DNA of 64,000 bases, taken from positions 62,001 through 126,000 of the forward strand of contig CAZEWZ010000001.1 in the NCBI GenBank assembly GCA_964516765.1, read 5' to 3'. Positions 44,334 to 51,870 of this stretch are shown here, one piece after another (the first letter of the stretch is position 1; every line of letters begins with the position of its first letter). Both the position numbers and the translations under genes were made by a program. The notes under the pieces were generated by a model. It worked only from the letters and a program-made list of their open reading frames with translations. It was not told the origin of the DNA and did not search any database. Source of the DNA: CAZEWZ01 sp964516765. GTDB taxonomy: Bacteria > Bacteroidota > Bacteroidia > Flavobacteriales > UBA7430.

Positions 44334-45571
44334 AAGCTCATTTGAAAATCAATCAAAATAACTTTAATACTTCATTGAATATTTCTGGTTCAAAAAGTAT
44401 TTCTAATCGACTTTTAATTTTTCAAGCATTATCGGACTCTCATGAACTAATAGAAAATATATCTACTTCTAATGATACGATAGTCCTTCAAGATGCAATC
44501 AAATCTAATGCTGTAAACATTGATGTTGGAGATGCGGGAACCGCCTTTCGTTTTTTGACCTCGTATTTTTCTGTTCAAACAAAAACAATTATTCTGACCG
44601 GTTCTTCCCGAATGAAGAAAAGACCCATCAAAGATTTGGTCGATGCCTTGCGACTTTTGGGTGCCGACATTAATTATCTTGAGCAAGACGGATATCCCCC
44701 TCTTAAAATTATTGGTAGTAAGATTAAAGGAGGAAAGGTGTCCATTGATACAAGAGTTTCAAGTCAGTTTGTTTCTTCGCTACTAATGATTGCTCCAATT
44801 CTTAAGAATGGAATATATTTGCAATTAGTTGGTCCGGTCCTTTCCGCTCCATATATTCAGATGACCTTAGATTTGATGCGTGATTATGGCATAGAAAGTT
44901 CTTGGAAGGGAAACCTTATTCGTGTGCCTTCAGGAGAATATATCTCTAAATCTTATCATGTGGAGCCTGATTGGTCATCGATTTCTTATCTATTTGAATT
45001 GGTAGCTCTTAGTGATGGCGGAAGAATATGCGTAGAAAATGTAGACCCAGAATCAATTCAAGGTGATCAGATAATTTGTGAGTTATTTGGTTACTTTGGT
45101 GTGGGTCATTCTATTAAAAATAGACAGCTTTGTATTTTTAAAGAAGAATTTTTTAAAATGCCATCATTTCTAGAATTTGACTGTTCTTATTATCCCGATT
45201 TAGCTCAAACAATTGCCGTGACTGCTGCTGGTATGGGAGTTCATGTCAAAATTAAAGGCTTATATAATCTTCCCTTCAAAGAAACAAATCGCCTAAATGC
45301 TATTAAGAAAGAGTTAGAGAAGATAGGTGTACAAGTGAATATTGAAGATGAAAATAGCCTGGAGATAATTCCTAGCGATTCACCTTTCCCTTTCGAATTA
45401 TTTTTCGATTCTCATGGAGACCATCGTATGGCTATGGCTCTTGCACCATTAGCTTTGAAAATAAAAGACATCTGGATTGAAGATGTTGAGGTCATAAAAA
45501 AGTCCTACAAAAATTTCTTAGAAGATTTGAAACGATTGTCATATGAAGTAAATTTGTTCCCAAATAAATAG
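44330..45571 (+). CDS. aroA: 3-phosphoshikimate 1-carboxyvinyltransferase (EPSP synthase)
   Basis: A 413-residue enzyme of the sixth shikimate step. SGSKSISNRLLIFQAL (about 20-35) holds the phosphate-binding Lys and Ser-Arg; DVGDAGTAFRFLTSYF then SSRMKKRPIKDLVDAL; RVSSQFVSSLLMIAP; KETNRLNAIKKELEKIG and DSHGDHRMAMALAPLAL near the C terminus. Usual bacterial length is 425-440, so it is slightly compact. TTG start overlapping the aroB stop; marC follows after five bases. Confidence 0.94.
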   Translation: MKAHLKINQNNFNTSLNISGSKSISNRLLIFQALSDSHELIENISTSNDTIVLQDAIKSNAVNIDVGDAGTAFRFLTSYFSVQTKTIILTGSSRMKKRPIKDLVDALRLLGADINYLEQDGYPPLKIIGSKIKGGKVSIDTRVSSQFVSSLLMIAPILKNGIYLQLVGPVLSAPYIQMTLDLMRDYGIESSWKGNLIRVPSGEYISKSYHVEPDWSSISYLFELVALSDGGRICVENVDPESIQGDQIICELFGYFGVGHSIKNRQLCIFKEEFFKMPSFLEFDCSYYPDLAQTIAVTAAGMGVHVKIKGLYNLPFKETNRLNAIKKELEKIGVQVNIEDENSLEIIPSDSPFPFELFFDSHGDHRMAMALAPLALKIKDIWIEDVEVIKKSYKNFLEDLKRLSYEVNLFPNK

Positions 45572-45576
45572 CTCTT

Positions 45577-46140
45577 ATGAATTTTAACGACACACTTACA
45601 ATTACATTAACTCTTTTTGCCGTAATAGATATTCTTGGCTCTATTCCAATTATTTTGTCTCTGAAAGCTAAAATGGGTCATTTAGAATCTGGAAAGGCAA
45701 CTATCGTTGCCGGTATTTTAATGATTGTCTTCCTTTTTGTTGGAGAGCAGTTATTAGCTCTCATCGGAATAGATGTAGCATCCTTTGCCCTAGCTGGGGC
45801 ATTTGTAATTTTTCTTCTAGCATTAGAAATGATTCTAAATATAGAGTTATTTAAAAGTGATAATAATGACACCTCAGGTAGTATCGTTCCAATTGCTTTT
45901 CCTTTAATTGCTGGATCAGGAACATTAACTACTTTGATATCTTTACGTTCTTCATATTCTTTCAATGAAATTGTAGTAGGTGTCATCTTAAACCTAATTT
46001 TTGTATATCTGATTTTAAAGTCCACGGGAAAAATAGAGCGTTTGCTTGGGAAAGGTGGAATCAATGTGTTAAGGAGAGTTTTTGGAATTATTCTTTTAGC
46101 CATTGCCATTAAGTTGACTAAACATCATATTGACTTTTAG
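45577..46140 (+). CDS. MarC-family membrane protein
   Basis: A 187-residue integral membrane protein with six helices and the MarC marks DILGSIPIILSLKA (residues 18-31), FVIFLLALEMILNIEL, and IAFPLIAGSGTLTTLISL (about 107-124). Once linked to multiple antibiotic resistance, the family has no proven function. Probably in the aroB-aroA transcription unit. Confidence 0.88.
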   Translation: MNFNDTLTITLTLFAVIDILGSIPIILSLKAKMGHLESGKATIVAGILMIVFLFVGEQLLALIGIDVASFALAGAFVIFLLALEMILNIELFKSDNNDTSGSIVPIAFPLIAGSGTLTTLISLRSSYSFNEIVVGVILNLIFVYLILKSTGKIERLLGKGGINVLRRVFGIILLAIAIKLTKHHIDF

Positions 46141-46234
46141 TCACTCTACTTTAAGTAAATATTTATTTAGGAAGAAAAATGCTAAAATATGGAGACATCT
46201 ATAACGCATATTGTGTCCAAGTAAGTGATTTAGT

Positions 46235-46975
46235 TTAAAACGCTCGAATAGGCCGAACTCTATTTTCACTGTTTTTGTAGTCTGGAACTATTTCGCCATC
46301 ATTAAAATAGACAGCAAAAGCAGAAGAAGCTTCACTTTGAGAGGAAGACCAATAAAAGTTGTTGGCGAAATCTCCAATATTTTCCTCACTTCCTTGAGCG
46401 ATATTTGTATACATCAGTAATAATTCTAGTTGGGAGGGTAGATACCAATCTGAGTTTTGTTGGTACTCGTAGTCCAAGCATTTTTGAGCGGCTGTGGGAT
46501 TATCATTAAAAAAAGAGCTACAGCTATCATTCACCACATATAAACTGTTCTGAAATCCAGAGCCTAGAGCAGTGCCATCAGCACCAACAACATATTGCTC
46601 ATAGCATCCCCACTCGAAACTACCTAAATCTACTTTGCTCGATAGGAGTCCATGTATATTTGATTCATTCACATAAAAAACAATACCTCCTTGGATTGTG
46701 TCTCCGACTTGAATGAATACATTTCCTTCACAATCATATCCTTGGATAGGATATTCACAAGATAAATCATCTATTTCAGCCACTTCATTAAAATTGCAGG
46801 CTTCAGAATCAATACAACCCTCTATTGTGAATATGCATGACTCATCATTTAGAGTTGCGGTCGGGTTATAATTTTCTGCTGAAGAATCCATGCAACCTTC
46901 GATAGGGTCGTCTTTGCAAGAGGATATCAAAAATATAAAGGCAATGAAAAAATATAAAGTACTTCGCATGTTCAT
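46235..46975 (-). CDS. Lipoprotein with two GCxDSxAxNYN-type repeats and an Lcl/DUF1566-like C-terminal domain
   Basis: A 246-residue lipoprotein: signal to FLISSC (lipid Cys20). Two repeats follow, GCMDSSAENYNPTATLNDES then GCIDSEACNFNEVAEIDDLS (about 28-72), each with paired cysteines; such repeats recur in large surface proteins of marine Bacteroidota. The C-terminal part (QGGIVFYVNESNIHGLLSS, then SDWYLPSQLELLLMY, WSSSQSEASSAFAV and a final NRVRPIRAF) fits the DUF1566 fold of Legionella Lcl and FimH-like lectins. A surface-binding role is an inference. No operon partner. Confidence 0.75.
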   Translation of the reverse strand: MNMRSTLYFFIAFIFLISSCKDDPIEGCMDSSAENYNPTATLNDESCIFTIEGCIDSEACNFNEVAEIDDLSCEYPIQGYDCEGNVFIQVGDTIQGGIVFYVNESNIHGLLSSKVDLGSFEWGCYEQYVVGADGTALGSGFQNSLYVVNDSCSSFFNDNPTAAQKCLDYEYQQNSDWYLPSQLELLLMYTNIAQGSEENIGDFANNFYWSSSQSEASSAFAVYFNDGEIVPDYKNSENRVRPIRAF

Positions 46976-47045
46976 GATAAATTTATTTTAGTATTGAAAT
47001 TTAAAATTATTTTTCTTCTTATAAGAATAATACTTTTAAAATTTA

Positions 47046-47807
47046 TTATTGAATCGAAAGTAGAATACTTTCTTTTTGATTCCTAGAATAAAAACGAATG
47101 AAGTAAGTACCCTTTTCTAGATCAGATAAATCTAGAGGGGTTTCATTAAGGTTTTCTCCTTTAGAATAATTTAGAAATCCACTTTTTATGACCTTTCCTA
47201 AAATGCTCAATACCTCATAATTAGTTTCTCCATAAGCGTGTCGAACTCTTAATTTTCCAGATGTTGGATTTGGGAAGGCTGTAATTTTCATCTTTTCCTC
47301 TATAGGTTCGATTGTCATTTCATTGAGTTGATTTTCAATTGCTATACGTATTGGATCAAAAGTGATATTTACATCGTTTTCATTGAATAAAATACGATGA
47401 TTTAGTCCTCCTACGACTGTTACTTTTGGCATTCCATCTTCTCCATAATCACTCATGCTAATGTCCTCAGAAGAAAAAGAAACATGGTTTTGCATATTAT
47501 AGTCTTGCGCCCAATCACTAATATATGTACATGATGAATTAGCATAATCATCAATCAGATAGAAATGTACTTTATTAGGATGACTTTCAGAAAATGAATG
47601 AGCTGCTAAATATGCGGGTTGGGTATAAATAGCGCACGGATTACAGGGCATTACCCAGGCCATTACAATGATTGATCCCCCGTCTAATTCTGAAAATAAA
47701 TGGTGTTCAATACCATCACAATCGCTGACAGTAAAATCTGTGGCTATATTTTGCCCAAAAGCAAGTATAGGAAAGATTAATAATAGGTAAAAGTAGATTT
47801 GTTTCAT
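47046..47807 (-). CDS. Secreted redoxin-like protein with T9SS type A sorting domain
   Basis: A 253-residue protein. A signal peptide (ending AFGQ, residue 19) is followed by a thioredoxin-like domain with the pair in WVMPCNPCAIYTQ (about 51-63) and a GMPKVTVVGG cis-Pro segment. After residue 170 comes the sorting domain: ITAFPNPTSGKLRVRH, then YEVLSILGKVIKSG, then DLSDLEKGTYFIRFYS. It would be exported through T9SS and anchored or released outside. Its ATG overlaps the stop of the carbonic anhydrase gene by four bases. Confidence 0.85.
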   Translation of the reverse strand: MKQIYFYLLLIFPILAFGQNIATDFTVSDCDGIEHHLFSELDGGSIIVMAWVMPCNPCAIYTQPAYLAAHSFSESHPNKVHFYLIDDYANSSCTYISDWAQDYNMQNHVSFSSEDISMSDYGEDGMPKVTVVGGLNHRILFNENDVNITFDPIRIAIENQLNEMTIEPIEEKMKITAFPNPTSGKLRVRHAYGETNYEVLSILGKVIKSGFLNYSKGENLNETPLDLSDLEKGTYFIRFYSRNQKESILLSIQ

Positions 47808-48448
47808 GATTCAAAGGCATTAAAAAATTCAACTTTTCCGGATTCAACATCATAGATACTCCCAATCATTTCTATTTGCTTAGATGCGAGTAATTCTCGG
47901 ATATCTTCGCTCTGTTTTGGGATTTCTTGAAGAACATGCTTTACATTTTGAATAGTTACAGAATAAATAAAGGACTCTTCCGTTTCATTTTTTTTGTTTT
48001 TTACTTTTTGGATAGCTGGATGTATTTTTTCTAATAATTGTGTAATATGTCCTGATTCAATACCAGCACAGGCGCTATTGATTGCTCCACAAGCAGTATG
48101 GCCCATCACTACAATCAGCTTGGAACCTGCAAACTTAGTTGCATATTCAATGCTTCCAAGCACATCATCACTAACGCAGTTTCCAGCTACTCGAGCGTTA
48201 AATATATCACCAATTCCCTGATCAAAAACAATCTCTGATGGAACTCGAGAGTCTATACAGCTGAGGACAACTGCGAATGGATATTGTCCCGACTTAGTCA
48301 TTTCAATTTGCATTGCATAGTCTCTTTCAATTGGAGATGCATCAATAAAGCGCTGGTTGCCTTCTTTTAATATGTTTAGTGCTTTTTTGGCAGTCATAGT
48401 TGACAGAGAACCAGCGGTTTGAGTTTTAAATTTCATAGCGTATTTCAT
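47804..48448 (-). CDS. Beta-class carbonic anhydrase
   Basis: A 214-residue beta carbonic anhydrase: zinc Cys64 with Asp66 and Arg68 in SCIDSRVPSE, His117 and Cys120 in VMGHTACGAINSA, and IFNARVAGNCVSDDVLGS. It hydrates CO2 to bicarbonate. There is no clear signal peptide, so it acts in the cytoplasm. ATG at 48448 is used; the ATG at 48436 (MKFKTQT) is an alternative. It is followed, with a four-base overlap, by a secreted redoxin gene, an odd partner. Confidence 0.93.
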   Translation of the reverse strand: MKYAMKFKTQTAGSLSTMTAKKALNILKEGNQRFIDASPIERDYAMQIEMTKSGQYPFAVVLSCIDSRVPSEIVFDQGIGDIFNARVAGNCVSDDVLGSIEYATKFAGSKLIVVMGHTACGAINSACAGIESGHITQLLEKIHPAIQKVKNKKNETEESFIYSVTIQNVKHVLQEIPKQSEDIRELLASKQIEMIGSIYDVESGKVEFFNAFES

Positions 48449-48535
48449 TTAATAATTATCTAAACCAAAGTGATACCTAGGTTCAGTAAATTGAGCTAAA
48501 TCAACATTTATGCTGATATAATTAGAAAAGTATAG

Positions 48536-48820
48536 CTATGATAGCTCTGGAGGTGGTAAAGGTTGTCTCAGACAAATTCCGTAATTTATTGTGGTTTCTG
48601 ATTGATGAATTTGGTTGTTTAAAAACAGATTATCAAGAAGCGAAATGAAAAAAGAACTTAATTGTTCAGATTCTACTTCATTAGGTTCTTCATTTTCTAT
48701 TTCTACGAATTCGACTAAAGAATCATAGAATAGATAACTAATATTACCAGAATTCGATATTATTCCACTAAAAATAGTGCAAATGATTAAAAACAGAGAA
48801 AAAAAACATTTAAATTTCAT
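48536..48820 (-). CDS. Small exported or membrane-anchored protein of unknown function
   Basis: A 94-residue protein with an N-terminal hydrophobic segment (FSLFLIICTIFSGIIS, residues 7-22) that is a signal peptide or anchor, an acidic middle (FVEIENEEPNEVESEQL), and a proline-rich end (LRQPLPPPELS). I do not recognise a family. It lies 87 bases before the carbonic anhydrase gene on the same strand. The long open frame with a signal-like start makes it likely real. Confidence 0.55.
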   Translation of the reverse strand: MKFKCFFSLFLIICTIFSGIISNSGNISYLFYDSLVEFVEIENEEPNEVESEQLSSFFISLLDNLFLNNQIHQSETTINYGICLRQPLPPPELS

Positions 48821-49097
48821 ACTAAATTTTATGTCTATAAAATTAATTAAATCTTTTTATAAATTTATTTATTTAGACTTAAATCTATTAATCTTATTTA
48901 AAATGTTTTGATTCACAAATTTCTTTAATGACTCCATCAGATGAAACTCAACACTAGGCATTATCCTAAATAGTCAAGTTAAAGAAAACTAATGCAGAGT
49001 GATGGAGCATATTTTTTTATTCTGTATCCATTACTTTATTGATGGTAGGAATATTTATTTAAGCAAATTAGTGGAATAAAACAGTGATTTAAATACC

Positions 49098-50576
49098 TCA
49101 CAAATTTTTCAAGTATTTATCCGCATTGAGTAGGTGCTGAGATTTTTTTTCGGGACTCATTTTTTCGAAAGTATTAATCAGCATAGATAGTCTTGGATTT
49201 TTTCTCATCAAATTTCTATGTTTGTCCATAAATCTCCAGAAAAGACCGTCCCAAATTTCAGCCCACTCTCCTTTTTTATAATCACTCATTTTAACTATGT
49301 AATTAGACCCACTAATATATGGCTTGGAGGCAAAATAGCCTCCATCAGCGAATTGACTCATGCCATAAACATTGGGAACCATTACCCAATCATAAGCATC
49401 TATAAAGAGCTCCATAAACCAACGATATACCTCGTCTGGGTCAAATTCACAAAGGAGCATGAAATTCCCAATAATCATTAATCTTTCTATGTGATGGCAA
49501 TAGGCATGCTTTATTACTTTTTTTATCGAATCGTCAAGCGGGACAATACCTGTGGTTCCATCATAAAAGCTCGAAGGTATTTTTTTCTTGAATTCAAAGC
49601 TGTTTTTGGTTCGCGAAGCAATTCCCTTGACTTCATACATTCCACGTATAAATTCTCTCCAACCAACAATTTGTCTGAGAAATCCTTCTATTGAATTGAG
49701 GGGTACCTTATTCTTTCGACCAAAAGATAACGCTTCAGTTATGAGTTCTTTTGGTTGGATTAATCCCACATTTAATAGTGGAGAAAGAATACTGTGGTTT
49801 AGCCAAACTTCATCGCTAACAATTGCATCTTCATAAGGACCAAATTCATTAAATCGCTTTAGAAGAAATTCTTCAATCCAATGATGAACTTGATTTCTTT
49901 CAAAGGGATAAGAAGGCTTTTCGGGAAGCTTTCCAGGGTTCTTTGGGAAATGAGTTTGGACATAGTCTATTGCTGATATCCAAATCTCATTACTCTGAAG
50001 CTGTGGTGTTGGGGGGGGGGTTTTTGTTTTGGGATACTTTCTTCTATTATCTGCATCATAGGTCCATTTTCCTCCTTCGGGTTGGTCATTTTCATCGATA
50101 AGTAACCGATGTTTTATTCTTTGGAGTTTGTAGAATGAAGTTTGAAAAAATTTCTTTTTTTGGATTTTGAAAAAAGATTTTAGATCTTCTCTATCATTAA
50201 TAAATAAGGGGTTTTCATATTCCTTAACGGGTATCTTGTATTTTTCTATGGCCTTATTTATCCTTCTTTCTAGCCAGCAATCTGTGGGATTGATATAATG
50301 TAAGGTGAAAGGCCTCTCTTTTTGACTTTCACAGAGAAAGACACGAATATCAGAACGTTTTTCGGTACTAGAGATATACTCCAAATCAATCTTTCTAGAT
50401 TGAAGATCTAGAAAATAAGCCTTCATACTCGCTCGATGAAATGCTAGCTTTTGTTTATGAAAATTAAATTCTTTAAAGAAAAGGAATTCTTCGATTAAGA
50501 ACAGTTGGTCACATTTTTCATGTATTTCATGATTTAAAAATAATTGATGTGGAAATAATATTCCTATATGTTTCAT
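49098..50576 (-). CDS. Cryptochrome/photolyase-related protein (PhrB/DPRP family)
   Basis: A 492-residue protein of the prokaryotic (6-4) photolyase group (DPRP type). The N-terminal antenna-like domain starts HIGILFPHQLFLNHE. The FAD-binding half has LRQIVGWREFIRGMYEVKG, KHAYCHHIERLMIIGNFMLL, WVMVPNVYGMSQFADGGYFA and SKPYISGSNYIVKMSDYKKG. Of the four cysteines that bind the iron-sulfur cluster in PhrB, only the one in AYCHH is evident; the usual pair in MSDYCxxC reads MSDYKKGEW. Residues 187-189 are encoded by a C10 tract. Last gene of a photolyase operon, overlapping the DUF2256 gene by four bases. Confidence 0.88.
   Translation of the reverse strand: MKHIGILFPHQLFLNHEIHEKCDQLFLIEEFLFFKEFNFHKQKLAFHRASMKAYFLDLQSRKIDLEYISSTEKRSDIRVFLCESQKERPFTLHYINPTDCWLERRINKAIEKYKIPVKEYENPLFINDREDLKSFFKIQKKKFFQTSFYKLQRIKHRLLIDENDQPEGGKWTYDADNRRKYPKTKTPPPTPQLQSNEIWISAIDYVQTHFPKNPGKLPEKPSYPFERNQVHHWIEEFLLKRFNEFGPYEDAIVSDEVWLNHSILSPLLNVGLIQPKELITEALSFGRKNKVPLNSIEGFLRQIVGWREFIRGMYEVKGIASRTKNSFEFKKKIPSSFYDGTTGIVPLDDSIKKVIKHAYCHHIERLMIIGNFMLLCEFDPDEVYRWFMELFIDAYDWVMVPNVYGMSQFADGGYFASKPYISGSNYIVKMSDYKKGEWAEIWDGLFWRFMDKHRNLMRKNPRLSMLINTFEKMSPEKKSQHLLNADKYLKNL
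50011..50020 (-). repeat. Ten-base homopolymer (C10 on the coding strand) inside the photolyase-related gene
   Basis: A G10 run on the plus strand, C10 in the reading direction, encoding the three prolines of KTPPPTPQ between the antenna-like and FAD-binding halves. A run this long is striking in AT-rich DNA; a one-base slip would truncate the protein at about residue 190. The frame is intact here. Confidence 0.85.
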
Positions 50577-50737
50577 AAGTCATTTATGCTTAGTTTGTTT
50601 CTCCGACACCGTTCACTGCAATAACGAACATCTTTCCAATTTTTTTCCCATTTTTTTCTCCAATTAAAGGGTCTTAAGCAAATTTTACAAATTTTTTGTG
50701 GCAAATTTGATTTTGAATATTTCTTGTCTTTAATCAA
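50573..50737 (-). CDS. DUF2256 zinc-finger-like protein
   Basis: A 54-residue protein from a TTG start at 50737 that overlaps the end of the upstream gene. The body is LPQKICKICLRPFNWRKKWE then WKDVRYCSERCRRNK, with a CxxC and a CxxxC pair likely to hold zinc; this is the DUF2256 pattern (about 45-60 residues). A longer TTG start at 50785 would add 16 residues inside the neighbouring gene. DUF2256 genes occur beside, or fused to, photolyase/cryptochrome genes, as here. Function unknown. Confidence 0.82.
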   Translation of the reverse strand: MIKDKKYSKSNLPQKICKICLRPFNWRKKWEKNWKDVRYCSERCRRNKLSINDL

Positions 50738-51827
50738 ACTGTAATTGTTTTTTTCCGTGTTTCCAAAACTTAAAAAAAGACCCAATTTCTTCTGGGGCTT
50801 CGAAAAGCCATTCTCGTGCTTCTTCTGTGCCGCTGTATTTGTGATTGAACGGATGTTCTTTGTAGATAATTTCCGAAGAGTTACAATGTGCTTTTAGTTC
50901 AGAAAATTCTCCCACAAATACCTTTATGTTTGGGATATTATTTTTTAGTAACATCATAAAGTCGATGCAGTTTTTGTTGATCGGATACTCAGAGAATATA
51001 CTCGGTTCCAAGAGTAAGATTCGATTTGTATCTTCCTTTTTATGCCAATAGGGGTCTAGATTATAATAATTGTATATGAGAGTTTTTTTCTCGGGGTCTA
51101 TTTCTGGGAGTTCTGACTTTGGTAATGGAGATTTTAAAATAAATGCCTGACTTTCTAAGAGTATTTTGGGGATAGTCAAATTTGGAAATTCTTCGTAAGG
51201 TATATCAATAAAAGTGTCCTGTTGTTGGGTGAAAAAGAAGGTGTTTATATTGTCTTGGTTAGCATAGTATTTTTTGCTAGAATTTGAGCCTGCAACCCAT
51301 TGCCAGCTCAAAGCGTTCGAACCCCAGTCTCCATCTAAAAGTTGGCTATACATCCATTTTGCAGGAATGAGCCAATGAGAATGTGCTACATTACAAGCTA
51401 TCGAGCTGACATACATACGCATATGGTTGTGTAGGTATCCATGATCTTTAAGAGCTACTATTTCTTGGTCTACTGCAATAATCCCTGTTTTTCCATCTAC
51501 GATACTCTTTGGGATTAAATAGTTCGCGATCGGAGCTTGCGTTTGTTTAATGAAATGGTTAATAGCTTCTTTTTTACTGCACCAAATACGTTGCCAGAAA
51601 TCTCTCCAAGTGAGTTCTTGCACTAATTTCTCGATTTGACTAAAAGGTAATCCTGAGCTAGATATTTCTTTAAATACTCCTTGTGTAGAAAGAACACCTC
51701 TTGATATATATGGCCCCAGATAGGTGAGCTGTCCATCTTTATAATTTCGGGTTGAGGCATATTTTCTGGGATCAATTTCTTTAACTTTACGTTCAATTTC
51801 ATAAAGAGAGGTGGGGAATACAGTCAT
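50730..51827 (-). CDS. Photolyase-family FAD-binding domain protein without N-terminal antenna domain
   Basis: A 365-residue protein that starts directly with a photolyase FAD-binding domain: LTYLGPYISRGVLS, LVQELTWRDFWQRIW, DGKTGIIAVDQEIVALKDHGYLHNHMRM (given as DGKTGIIAVDQ and GYLHNHMRMY), then LLDGDWGSNALSWQWVAGSNSSKKYYANQ in pieces. No alpha/beta photolyase domain precedes it. The C-terminal ~130 residues (RILLLEPSIFSEYPINK, then IKVFVGEFSELK) look like part of that alpha/beta fold placed behind the FAD domain. Whether it repairs DNA or senses light is open. Gene two of the four-gene operon. Confidence 0.83.
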   Translation of the reverse strand: MTVFPTSLYEIERKVKEIDPRKYASTRNYKDGQLTYLGPYISRGVLSTQGVFKEISSSGLPFSQIEKLVQELTWRDFWQRIWCSKKEAINHFIKQTQAPIANYLIPKSIVDGKTGIIAVDQEIVALKDHGYLHNHMRMYVSSIACNVAHSHWLIPAKWMYSQLLDGDWGSNALSWQWVAGSNSSKKYYANQDNINTFFFTQQQDTFIDIPYEEFPNLTIPKILLESQAFILKSPLPKSELPEIDPEKKTLIYNYYNLDPYWHKKEDTNRILLLEPSIFSEYPINKNCIDFMMLLKNNIPNIKVFVGEFSELKAHCNSSEIIYKEHPFNHKYSGTEEAREWLFEAPEEIGSFFKFWKHGKKQLQFD

Positions 51828-51870
51828 AATTTTTTATGATTCAATTGCAAAGCTAAGGAGAATTAAGCTA

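Noticed and set aside
45678..46109. Minus-strand 143-codon open frame
   Set aside because: It lies wholly within marC on the other strand and has a repetitive, basic and Ile-rich composition typical of an antisense shadow.
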